Assembly (NCBI GenBank): GCA_003550325.1 | Contig: QKWP01000223.1 | Span: 221,601-285,600, forward strand | Origin: Gigaspora rosea | Lineage: Eukaryota; Glomeromycota; Glomeromycetes; Diversisporales; Gigasporaceae | DNA: 64,000 bases | Reading direction: 5' to 3' | Part shown: positions 47,040 to 57,564 of the stretch, one piece after another | How positions within the stretch are numbered: the first letter of the stretch is position 1 | Layout of the letters: the number at the start of each line of letters is the position of its first letter | Made by a program: the position numbers and the translations under genes | The notes under the pieces: model-generated | What the model saw: only the letters and a program-made list of their open reading frames with translations | What the model was told of the DNA's origin: nothing | Database searches by the model: none

Positions 47040-48060
47040 AAAGTAGATAAAAGTATTATAGTGCACTACCAATTATGGCATATTGCCAATATCTTCTGAT
47101 CTACTGATCAGAATCATGTAATTTTAGTACCAATTAATTTATCTCAGTGAGATAAATCAATTGGTACCAAAATCATCGAATTCTGACTGGTGTATTACAA
47201 AATATTATAATTAAAGTATTATAGCAATAGAAATAATGCAGTGTATAGCAACATTTTGTAAACCATCAATCAGAATTATATAATTTGGCCCTATTTGTTT
47301 TATCTTATTGAGACAAATTAAATGGTACCAAAATTATGTGATTTTGACTGATACTTCTTAATATATCATAATTTAACCAAAATAAGCTATGCAAAACAAA
47401 ATTTAAATTAATATAAAATCATGAATAACTTCTGATAGACTAGTCTATTTTATAATTTTATCTCCAAAATAACCACCTTGAAGAGATGATTCCAAAAGCC
47501 CAAAATTGCTAAAATCTGATTATGGGATCACAGAATTGTTAAAGTTTTATTATTATTTTGATGAAAATACTGTAAACTAGTTTAACTAATCTAATTTTTA
47601 TCAAAAATAATACAAAAACTTAGCAATCCTATGATTCTGTGATTGGATTTTAGTATTCTGGCTTGTTGAAATCACCTTTTTAAGGCAGTTATTTTGGTAG
47701 CAAAATTATAAAAATCAGATTAGTTTATCAAAAGTTATTCATAATTTCATATTAATTTTAAAATTTGTTTTGTATAGCATATTGAGAAGTATTGGCCACA
47801 ATTGCATAATTTTGTTACTATTTGATTCTTTTAATGTAACAAAATTATTCGATTCTGATCAATGGATCTTAATAGATTATGAAAAATAGTATGTGCACTA
47901 TAATTGGTATCTGTGTTATAATTTATTTTTTTTTAATTTGTATATTGTAATTATCAATATCTTATAATCTAGTATTTAGAATTGAATAATTTGGTACCAT
48001 TCAATTGGTCTTGATAAGACGAATTGAATAGTACCCAAAATTATTCAATTCTGAACACTA
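47040..48060. repeat. Cluster of GGTACCAATTNATTTATCTC-type palindromes
   Basis: Palindromes centred at about 47150 (TTGATTTATCTCACTGAGAT form), 47310, 47580 (arms 47425 and 47745; CTAAAATCTGATTATGGGAT / ATCCTATGATTCTGTGATTG) and 48005 (ACCATTCAATTGGTCTTGAT). They share AATTGGTACCAAAAT-type and CAGAATTATATAAT-type words, so they are diverged copies. A related unit lies at 55380-55500. No coding. Confidence 0.55.
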
Positions 48061-48234
48061 TATCATATATTATTAGCCAAAATACTTAACTGTGCTATAA
48101 TACTCATTTCTACTTTATATAAACAAATAAATAGTTTGTATAACAGTGAATTTCCGATCCTTATGTTCTTTTTTTTAATTCCAAATATCTTGGAATCCAC
48201 TAAGCTAATTTTGATAATTTAACTACTATTAAAT

Positions 48235-49320
48235 CAGAAGATTATGGTATGATTTGCTGAAAGTTAGTTCCTTGTCAGCTCATTTTTTTGATACTATATT
48301 TCTAATAGAATGTTTCACCTACAGCACTTTTTGTTGATAGAATTTTTTCTCGAAATACTATGCTTTCGATATTCTCTTTCTTTAACATCTTATATTTTCA
48401 ACAAGACATTTATCTGATATGACATTTTTCTAATTTGACTTTTCTCTAATACTAAGTTTTATTGTATGAACTTTTTCTAACAAGAACAATAAACCCAGTG
48501 ATTATTACATTATATGAAATCATACAACTATGTCATTTGTTTACTAGCACTAAAACTCAGCCAAATTATACTATTATCTAACTCTAATCTAACTCTAACT
48601 CTAATCCTAATTTAGGCTAAGTGCTTAATCATATGATGTAATAAATACAAATATTTCACTATCCTTAAAACTATCCAATAATTATTTTTAAATGAAATTT
48701 CTAATCAGAAAAAGATCTATAGATGAACCTTTAAAAATGCAACCTCCATAAATGCAATACCTTCTTAAATGCACATTTTTCTTTTCTGTAAAATGTTATT
48801 AGTACTAAATGCACGTTTTATATTCTGTAAATGCATGTACTCTTGAATAACATTTTATATTATACTAACCTCTCTAAATGCACATAGCCAATCAAATTTT
48901 AGTATTTAAAATAGATTATACAGTTTTGGTAAAAGTTACACAAACTTGATGATCTAATTTTTAAAGCTGCAATTTAATTAGCTCTCTTTAAATGCAAACC
49001 TCCCTAAATGCATATTGTAGGCTTGTCCCTACGAGTGCACTTATAGAGGGTTAACTGTAGTTAAAAAAAGATATCAAAAACATGTTATATTAGAAAAATA
49101 TTCTTTCTAAAATATATCATATTAGTAAAATGTCTTTTCAAAAATATGCCCTATCAAGGAAAAGGAATAATAAAAACATGGCATGTCAAGGAAAGATTCT
49201 GTTAACAAGAAATGCCATAGGTGAAATATTCTGTTGGTAATATAGTATCAGAAAAATAAGCTGGCAAGAAACTAATTTTCAGGAAATTAAGCAATAATGA
49301 ATCAGAAAAATAAGCTTTAC
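48235..49320. mobile_element. Inverted-repeat element interrupted by a pogo-like MITE
   Basis: The arms at 48235-48500 and 49060-49320 are inverted (GAAAGTTAGTTCCTTGTCAG / CTGGCAAGAAACTAATTTTC; TCACCTACAGCAC / CCATAGGTGAAAT). 48500-48655 forms its own palindrome around CTCTAATCTAACTCTAACTC. The insert at 48715-49058 belongs to the family below. Confidence 0.55.
48715..49058 (+). mobile_element. pogo-like MITE (AAATGCAACCTCC family), copy 1
   Basis: TGCAACCTCCATAAATGCAA at the left and, reversed, CTACAGTTAACCCTCTATAA at the right. The same sequence lies inverted at 52414-52755 and its ends bound the kinase-intron MITE at 38127-38273. Confidence 0.65.
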
Positions 49321-49500
49321 AACTTTTAATTAGAAGCCAAAAGGATTTACTTATTAGTTTTTAGGGCTAGGGTTAGGGTTATATTAGAACTAAAGTTAGA
49401 GTTAGAATTAAATTTATCAAAAAATAGAAATTCTTATATAACTATTGTAAAAATAGCAAAATATTATAGGTGGAAATAGCAATTTCTATGCAGTTAGATC

Positions 49501-50084
49501 TTTCTATAATCACCAAGTTGGTTACATACTAATATGGTAATTATTTTAAGTAGTAATCCACAGTTAAAGGGTCAAAATTTTATAGTAAAAATCAGTGCAG
49601 TTTTACTAATTGCCTTATATAAAAATAGAATATTGCACATTTCTGACATAATAAAAAACCCTATAGTAAACAATCAATTATACTCATATTGCATTATATA
49701 CTAATATGATTTTAATGACTTAACTATTATTAGAATTAGAAAAGTTGGTTTTGCAAAGTTTAATTAGAAATTATAAATGCTTTGCTTAGTAAAAAAATAT
49801 TTATATATGGAAAAGCCCTATTCACACACTATAGAAATTTACTATTAAATATCCACTATAAAATATCAATTATTTTATATCTTTATCTGTGATCTTTTAC
49901 TTAAATATGATTATAATTTAAACCTCTATATAGTTATAGTTATATTAAAATTTTTATTAAATGATTATAAAAATTTATAATAAAAAAAACTATTATAAAT
50001 CATTAAATAGAATATTTATTAACCACAATATACTATAATACAAATATTCTTTTATTATTTTTTTTACTAAAAATAGACTACTAT
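49501..50084. other. AT-rich stretch, no gene
   Basis: No ORF. A TAGTTATAGTTATATT stretch near 49930-49950 could be the decayed end of another TA-flanked element. Otherwise nothing recognised. Confidence 0.4.
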
Positions 50085-50939
50085 CTTAAATAAGCTACTT
50101 TTTCTCTTTTGGTCAAAAAACTTAAAAACATCTTTGACCTGAAATAAGATACCTCATGATCAACAATAGTCACTATATAGTAAATCCAAATTCTTCTATG
50201 TAAATCAATTATTATTACTTAAGTAAACTTATTCAGAAGATCAAAATATACTTATTTTAAAAATTTCATTTAAACAGGACAACTTTTTATTATTTGACTT
50301 CTAATTTTTACTTTGATAAAAAAGTAAAATTTGTTAAAAAAATTTATTCAATAAATGTAAAAATTAAAAGTTAAATAATAAAAAGTTATTCATTTTGTAC
50401 AAAAATTTTGAGAAATATATAATTTAATCCCCTGAACATATTTACTTAAGTTCTTATGACCCTATAACAAATTGCAGCACAGAATAATACTGCAATATAT
50501 AGAAAAGTTTGGATATAGAACTACACGAATCTGCACATAAATCTATATGAGACAATATATGAGAAAGCACATTTATAGCACGAATAGAGCACAGATTCCA
50601 TGCAACAGTGCACTACTAATGTGCAATTTTATGTGTTTTCTTATGCATTGTCTCATGCATATTTATGTGCAGGTAATATATAATAGCATATATCCATACA
50701 TATACATATAATAACTTATATCCGTATATATATTTATTTAGATTATTTTATTAACTAAAATTTTATAATATTATTAACTAAATTTTATAATTTTTATTAA
50801 CTAAAATTTATATTTTATAAATTAACTTTTATTATTTTATTAATTAAATTTTATAATACAAATACTTTAATTTAATAATTTATATACCAAATAAGAAAAT
50901 ACTTCTAATCACTAAAACCACTACTTAAAAATAACCTAG

Positions 50940-51420
50940 CAACTAATAATATTAAAAAAAAAACAAAGTAAAGCAATAGTACCAAAATGAAAAGTTCAAA
51001 AAAAATTGAATTGGCTACTTTAGAAATAACTCCAATAGTGACAACTCCAATTATGCCAACACTAATAATAGTATCTCAAAAGAGATGCTAAAATGCAATA
51101 ATATACAGAAAGTAAATAAAAATAAAAGAAAAAATAATAGTAATAAAAAAACAAAGCTGCATTACCTCCAAAAATGATGAAAAAACATACACCAAAAACA
51201 GTAATGATTCCAAAAGAGCAATTTTCAAGGCAATAACTCCAAAGAATAGTTTCAAAAACAATGACAATAACTAAAAAATTATATAAAAATTAGTGAGTTG
51301 TAAAAAAAATTATAAAAAAATAAAAGAAAATAATAAAAATTTTAAGTATAAAAAAAAATAAATAATCAAATATTTATTTACTAACAAATTGAATATAATT
51401 TTTGCGCATCAATGCACAGA
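50940..51420 (+). other. A/C-rich module inside the insert
   Basis: T-poor sequence (GTGACAACTCCAATTATGCC, GATGAAAAAACATACACC) followed by an A-rich tract at 51300-51370. It shares design and words with 26160-26950 and 55690-56160. No gene. Confidence 0.4.
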
Positions 51421-51479
51421 AATTATTATTGTTAAGTGCAAAAAAAAAAACAAAAAAATAAAAATGTAATATTTATTTA

Positions 51480-52020
51480 CTCACAAAATATATGTTTTTG
51501 TACGTGTTATTGCACAGAAATTATAATTATTAAGAATCTTAACAATCATCATGTTAATGCGCAGAATTATGATTTTCATCAAGTTAGTACATGGAATATA
51601 ATTGTTAAGGATCTTTCATGCACAAAAATTATGATTGTTAAAAATCTTAACGATTGTGACAACCATCACTAAAATTATGATTGTTAAAGAGTCTTAATGA
51701 TTATGGTGATTATGATATCATGTACAGAAATGAACATTATGATCGTTAAAATTAATTATTAAAGAATCTTAATGATTGTGATAATCGTAGTAACAGTGCA
51801 CTGAAATTATGATCATTAAGAATCTTAATGATTATGCGCATCAGAGTATGAAAATTATAATTATGATTGTTAAAAAATCTTAAAGATTGTGCATATCAGT
51901 GCACAAAAATTATGATCATTAAGAACCTTACAACTGTGCACAAAAATTATGATCGTTAAGAATCTTAATGATTATGCATATTAGTGCATAAAAATTATTT
52001 GATCATTAAGATTAATGCAT
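51480..52020 (+). repeat. Palindromic tandem repeat, unit about 50 bp
   Basis: About ten variants of GCACAGAAATTATGATYRTT followed by AAGAATCTTAATGATTRTGC. Each unit contains the palindrome-like TTAAGAATCTTAA core. The plus frame 51436-51672 translates it and is not a gene. Confidence 0.75.
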
Positions 52021-52413
52021 GTCAAAATATGGATATAATACTATACATGATAGTGTACAGATTTAATGTTTTGTGTGAAAATGTGTATTAAATTTTATGG
52101 ACAATCAGTTTCTGTGCAGTTACTGTGCAGTGATTATGAAATCTGTGCTTACTCGCATACAATTTCATATTTATGCATGCATCTCTGTATATTGAGTTTT
52201 CATAGAGTGATCAACTATTATAGTAAAATTTAGACTTTACTATATAGCAATTACTTGTGCTTACTAAAAACTACTTTCATCTAAAAATAAATTATTTTTG
52301 AACACATAGTAGCCAATCATATTACTAATTATAATTAGCTAAAAATTAATAATTATAAAAAAGTATATTATTAATAAAATTAATAAAAAAAATTAAAATT
52401 TTTTGGTGATATA

Positions 52414-52755
52414 GTCAACCTTCCATAAATGCAACTCGAAGGTACAAGCCTACAACGTGCATTTAGAAAGGTTTGCATTTAGAGAGAGCTAATTAAATTG
52501 CAGCTTTAAAAATTTGATCTTCAAGTTTGTGTAACTTCTACCAAAACTGTATAACCTATCTTAAATACTAAAATTTGATTGGCTATATGCATTTAGGGAG
52601 GTTAGTATAATATAAAATGTTATTCAAGAGAACATGCATTTACAGAATATAGAACGTGCATTTAGCACTAATAACATCTTACGGAATAGAAAAACATGCA
52701 TTTAGGAAGATATTGCATTTATGAAAGTTGCATTTATGGAGGTCCGACTGTAGTG
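52414..52755 (-). mobile_element. pogo-like MITE (AAATGCAACCTCC family), copy 2
   Basis: The reverse complement of 48715-49058 at high identity: ends AGTCAACCTTCCATAAATGC and, reversed, CTACAGTCGGACCTCCATAA; TA at both ends. Interior GATTGGCTATATGCATTTAG is shared. Confidence 0.75.
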
Positions 52756-53294
52756 ATTATAAGTGATTTGTGACTATAATAGGATTTTTACTATATTTAA
52801 GTCTGATGCACAATATTGGGTGCTTATATAGAGGTGTGACTATATAGACTGTGATTATAGAGAAGCCAGACTATATTTTTTATAATTTTATATATAAAAA
52901 ATTTTTATGTGACATATTGTATGACTGATATATAAATATACATAATATTTAATTTACTTTATACTTTTTTTTGAACTAAAGTAATAACTAAAATCAAATA
53001 TTTCCCTTAAATCATCTAGTTTATTTGGCAAATTCACTTGCTAAAATTAATGAACAAAGTAAAATAAAAAATTATTCTAAGAAAATCTTTATTCTAACCA
53101 GTTATAGTAACTTTCAAAATCTAAACATTTAATTGCTATTGTGTAGCATATTCTAAATAATTTAAACAAAGAGCATAGGTTTATACAATGTTTATAAAGT
53201 GTGCTATTTTATCTAAACTTTTGAGTCATATTAGAGGAGGGACAGAAATTATATAATTTCTATTTGCTAAGAGGTTATACTACTAGGTAGCAAT
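52756..53294. other. AT-rich stretch, no gene
   Basis: No ORF or clear repeat beyond possible decayed TA-element ends near 52820-52870 (TATAGAGGTGTGACTATATA). Confidence 0.4.
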
Positions 53295-53605
53295 CAATTA
53301 ATCAACAATCACTTCACTGATATAACATTTCACTGACAATTATTCACCTACAAGTTCATTTTACTGACAGTTTATTTCACTGAAGCTCATTTTGCTGACA
53401 AAGTAATTCTGGTCATTGTCATTATGGTCAGAGTAGAATTAGGCAGAATTAGGGCTAAAGTTAGGGTGCTTTTTGAAAAAAAACTTGTTAGTGAAATGAA
53501 CTTCGGTAAAACAAGCTGTCAGTAAAATGAACTTGTCGGTGAGTATTTGTTAGTAAAATGTTATGTTAGTGAAGTAATTGTCAGTGAAATAATAAGAACC
53601 AATAC
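53295..53605. mobile_element. Inverted-repeat element whose arms are tandem GTCAGTGAAATGAACTT units
   Basis: The left arm repeats CATTTCACTGACAA-type units, the right arm the complement (TTGTCAGTAAAATGAAC). The centre (53435-53475) holds AATTAGGGCTAAAGTTAGGG. The unit matches the one-orientation array at 8096-8400. Confidence 0.7.
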
Positions 53606-54339
53606 TACCCACCCACCTGATTTAAATATTAGCCAATTAAATCCAATTATAACAAATATAACCTGATCGAATTATAAACTCCCACCCTCTAAAAAATTAG
53701 CTGATTTCTGTTCATCCTTTATCTTCTTCACATAGCCCAAAAATTAGCTCTGTAAAGTTGGTCATGAAGAATCTTTGACCAACTTAAATATCATATTGTG
53801 AAAGGTACCTCTATATAACAATAGTAAAGACTATATAATGAATGATCAACCAACCCTATTTAGTTGATTTTGTGGAGCAGTATTAAGAAAGTTTTGCAAA
53901 ATAATAATTATATGACATCTAGCATATAATATTCTTTAATTTTAGCTTAGAGAATATAAGGGTGTGTTTTAATAAAATTTAGGGCAATGTACAAAAAGAT
54001 TTTAGCTAGCAAATTTACCTACTGGACAATTTAAGGGATAGGTTTTGTAACAGCAAAAATTTTTTTTATATATTGTCAATTTATTGATATAATAATTTGT
54101 TAGTGCTTTTGAGTAGATGGTTTAATAATTGTCAATCAATTTTTAGAATATTGAATTTTCAAAGAACTGTTTTTTAAGTTAAAAAATTTTGATAATTTTA
54201 TTAAATAAATTTAGAACAGAAATATACTACATACTAACAAGAACCAATAATTTAATTTGAATCAAAAAATCCTAAAATTAATAAAAAAGTGTCAAAAATG
54301 AGTTTAACTAGTCCACATCAGCAAATTTTATATATAGAT
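53606..54339. other. AT-rich stretch, no gene
   Basis: Contains CTCCCACCCTCTAAAAAATT near 53685, similar to 292-312. Nothing else recognised. Confidence 0.4.
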
Positions 54340-54346
54340 ATATATC

Positions 54347-54745
54347 GATTACTAACCGGTCAGATATATATTGATACTAAATACCCCTGCTGATTTCTAT
54401 CAATAGTGATAGTAATCGATATATATCTGATATAGATAGTAAGGGTGCTGACATTTATTAGGTAATATTTTAGGGGTGGGGGGTCAAGAAAAATCTTACC
54501 TTGGTTAAATTTGATTGGCTAAAATTCTATTTATAGATCTTACCTGGGGGTGGGGGGTAAGCCCCTATAGTAAATGGATATTAGGTAATAAATGACAGCG
54601 CCCTAATCGATATATATCTTATCAAATATATATCAATTACTATTTATATCAGATATATATCGATTACTATCACTATCGATAGAAATCAGCAGGGGTATTT
54701 AGTATCGATACATATCTATGATAGTTAGTAATCAATATATAACCA
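54347..54745. mobile_element. ATATCGAT-type inverted repeat split by a second MITE
   Basis: The arms 54347-54441 and 54605-54745 are inverted (AATACCCCTGCTGATTTCTA, TCAATAGTGATAGTAATCGA). The insert 54442-54604 has ends AGGGTGCTGACATTTATTA and, reversed, AGGGCGCTGTCATTTATTA, plus GGGGTGGGGGGT runs near both sides. Two generations of insertion are visible. Confidence 0.7.
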
Positions 54746-54966
54746 ATATATTGATAGTGATTATAACCGATACATATCTATGATAGTTAATAATTGATAT
54801 ATAATCAATATAAAAACAATTAATATAGATAATAAACAATGAGTTTATTATACCCAATTATATAGTACATATAATGAATTTAATTAATTTATATTGCAAA
54901 ATCTGGTTTATAATTTATTTAATATTATAATATATATATACAATAATGTGTTTTTTATTTACACAT

Positions 54967-55543
54967 AAGGGAGATGTGTATATTATGGACAGGTTAAAGT
55001 TTCTACTAATAAAACTTTTTAATAATCAAATAGATTTTTATACAATTTTTATTATTTGAACTATGCTTAATAAAGAATAAATTACTGTAAAAAAATCTTT
55101 ATATCATATATAGTTTTAGATATAAATAATTAGTACACAAAATAGAACATAAAAACTAAATTTTAGAGAAAAGAGGGGTATTGTGGACACAATAAATAAT
55201 TTTTGATCTACTGGCCCGTTTTGGATGATTTTACTACCAAAATGACCGTCTTAGTGAGACGATTCTAACAAGCACAAAATCGTTAAAATACAATCACGGG
55301 ATCCCAAGATAATTAAAGGTTTATTATGCAAAAATTTGCAAATTTACTAATTAAATTCAAATATATAATAATTTATATTTTGTATAAATAATATCTTGTG
55401 ATCCAGTAATCAGAATTGGATGATTTTTATACCACTCGATTCGTCTCTCTGAGCTGATTCGAATGGTATAAAATCATCCAATTCTGATCACTAGATTGTA
55501 AGATATCTGCTCTGTCCACAATACCCCCACCTCCCTTATATTA
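54967..55543. mobile_element. 577-bp MITE with ATAAGGGAGRTG ends
   Basis: The left end ATAAGGGAGATGTGTATATT, then ATGGACAG, and, reversed, the right end ATAAGGGAGGTGGGGGTATT, then GTGGACAG. Inner palindromes at 55210-55500 include GAATTGGATGATTTTTATAC / GGTATAAAATCATCCAATTC. No coding. Confidence 0.65.
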
Positions 55544-56714
55544 TCAAATAGCAAATACCACCACTTATTCTAACTTCTACTCCTAACCCTAACTAATTAT
55601 AACTAAATATCCTAACTCTAATATTAACCAAATACCCTAACTCTAACTATTCTAAATAACAAAATAAGACCTTAAACCAATGCCCACCAATAATGATGAC
55701 ACAAAGCACACCCAAAGGCTTCAAAGACGATGATGATGACGAAACAAAGCACAACCAAAGGCTTCAAAGATGATGATGATGACGATACAAAGCACACCCA
55801 AAGGCTTCAAAAGCGATGATGCTGACGACACCAAAGCAACTTACCTAATGAAAAAAAAACTAGTAGAAGTAGACTTATTTACCAACAAGAATGTCAAGAG
55901 CCTAAAACATTTTAAACGATATCAACAAACTGGCAAAAGTAGAATGCCATTACTTTACTGCAAAAACGCTATTATTTCACCGCAAGAAGGCTGTCATTTC
56001 ACTACAAATTTCACCGCAAGAACACCATCACTTCACTGCAAGAACGTCGTCATTTTACTACAAGGACACTACTGCTTTACTACAAGAATAGCATCACTTT
56101 GCCACTCAAAATACTAAAAAACACCACACAAGAAAACACCAAAAAATGTATTAGTGTCAGTTGTAATGATAACAAAAAAAAGAAACAAAACATACTGTAC
56201 TAAAAAAATACTTATCTTTATATAGATTTGTGCAATCTACTTTCTTGCCAAAAATGAACATACTTCTGTAAGGCAAGTGGAAAATCTCCACTCCCAATTC
56301 TTATCTGCTCGGGTTTTTTACATTCTAATAAATTTCTTGTAAACGAGATAAAGTTTTTAAAGAAAAAAATAAATAAATAAAAAAATTAAATAAATATAGT
56401 ACGAAAAAAAATAACAAACAAATAAAAAAAAATATAAATATAAAAAAAATAAAACAAAATAAATAGAAAAAACAAATAAATAGAAAAAAAACGAAATAAA
56501 TAGAAAAAAAAATAAATAAAAAAAATATCAAAAAAAATAAATATAAAGAAAAAAAATCAAAAATCGACAAACTAAAAAAAAAAAAATATAAAAAAAACGA
56601 TCGATCAAGGATCTAAATAAAAAAAGATCAAAAAAATCTAGATCCAATATGTTATGTAATACAATATACATTAGATCACAGGAAAGCAAAAATCTGTTTC
56701 ACGATTAATATCTA
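55544..56714 (+). other. Telomere-like runs, A/C-rich module with tandem units, then A-rich tract
   Basis: CCTAACCCTAACTAATT and related runs lie at 55560-55645. Three units of about 40-45 bp (ACAAAGCACACCCAAAGGCT, then TCAAAGANGATGATGATGAC) span 55695-55830. A CTGCAAGAACG/ACTACAAGNACG-type array (55960-56100) follows. The 115-codon frame 55770-56117 translates these repeats. 56320-56640 is (AAATA)n-like and its Phe-rich antisense frame is an artefact. The same module order occurs at 26160-27110. Confidence 0.5.
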
Positions 56715-56925
56715 TTAATTGCTATTTATTGGTTTCAACAAATATGATAAAAATTGATTAATAGATATATAACGATTTATGTTTAATTATTCTATATATC
56801 GATTATAGATACTTATCGATATAACTAGTTTAACGATATATATTGTTAATTTTTAATTGATATCTATCAATTAATTGTTATATATCGATACTTATCTATA
56901 TAAAAAATTTCCTGATACATGTTTA
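56715..56925. repeat. ATATCGAT-type palindromic repeat, second cluster
   Basis: TTGATTAATAGATATATAAC, TATCGATTATAGATACTTAT and similar words, ending in ATCTATATAAAAAATTTCCTG as the cluster at 7590-7870 does. Confidence 0.6.
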
Positions 56926-57362
56926 TATATGTAATTTAAGGCCAGGTAACTAACTTAAATATTATTGAATGATAGAATACTAAAATATGAGCACCTTTAC
57001 TAGAAAAAATTTAGAAGACCTATAGTGTAGGCACCTAATTATGACAAATAAAATTGACTAACTTCAAAATACTAATTCTTGTTAATAAATAATAGTAATA
57101 AATCTCTGTATATAATATTAAAGTCATTCAACATGGTGGTTTTAAATTCTTTTTAAAATAATTTTTAAAAATATAAAAGAAAAATTAAAGTTACTTCATA
57201 TAATAAAATTGTTATGCTAAATTAATAATTTGGCCGATTTATAATATAATTTTAAATTTAGCCATACCATATTTATAAAATTAAAATCTAAATTTGGGCT
57301 AAAAATTTTTATTTGAAACTAGATTGTCCGCATTGTATCATTACTACAAAAAATTACCTGTA

Positions 57363-57564
57363 TAGTTAACTCTTTCTAATCTGAATTGCTGGGACTGCTT
57401 TTTTTTACTATATATAAATTTTGAAAGTTCAGTTTTCAAAAGTTATATATAGCTTATCTGAACTTTATAATAAAATTTACAAATGTTCTAGAAGATTTTG
57501 TTCAGTTTAGAGAGAGTTTAATAGTGTTCGGTTTAGAGAGGTTCAGATTAGAGAAAGGCAACTA
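57363..57564. mobile_element. 202-bp TA-flanked MITE with TAGTTAACTCTTTCTAATC ends
   Basis: The left end TAGTTAACTCTTTCTAATCT and, reversed, TAGTTGCCTTTCTCTAATCT. TTCAGTTTAGAGAG words repeat near the right end. 56926-57362 shows no gene. Confidence 0.65.

Larger units (their letters stand above)
45526..49500. mobile_element. Large composite flanked by inverted arms with telomere-like runs
   Basis: 45885-46025 (TTTGCTATTTCCACAATAGT ... ACCCAGACCCTAACTCTAA ... CTTCTAATTGAAAGTTGTA) is inverted at 49312-49460. The 3.3 kb between holds the elements at 46632-47014, the palindromes at 47040-48060 and the inverted pair at 48235-49320. The plus-strand frame 46000-46206 covers part of an arm and is not a gene. 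Either a very large foldback element or two facing copies of one repeat. Confidence 0.5.
50085..52330. mobile_element. Second copy of the 1530-1975 family, split by a 1.7-kb insert
   Basis: 50085-50465 matches 1530-1880 (TTTTGGTCAAAAAACTTAAA, TAAACTTATTCAGAAGATCA, TAATTTTTACTTTGATAAAA). The matching far end resumes at about 52210 (ACTATTATAGTAAAATTTAG, ACTTTACTATATAGCAA). The insert, 50470-52205, has its own inverted words at the ends (CAATATATAGAAAAG / ACTCAATATACAGAG) and a hairpin of TGCACATAAAT words at 50525-50690. Confidence 0.55.

Noticed and set aside
55770-56117. 115-codon frame in the A/C-rich block
   Set aside because: It follows from tandem units and composition; similar modules elsewhere do not keep the frame.
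56325-56570. 81-codon Phe-rich minus-strand frame
   Set aside because: Also the complement of an (AAATA)n tract.
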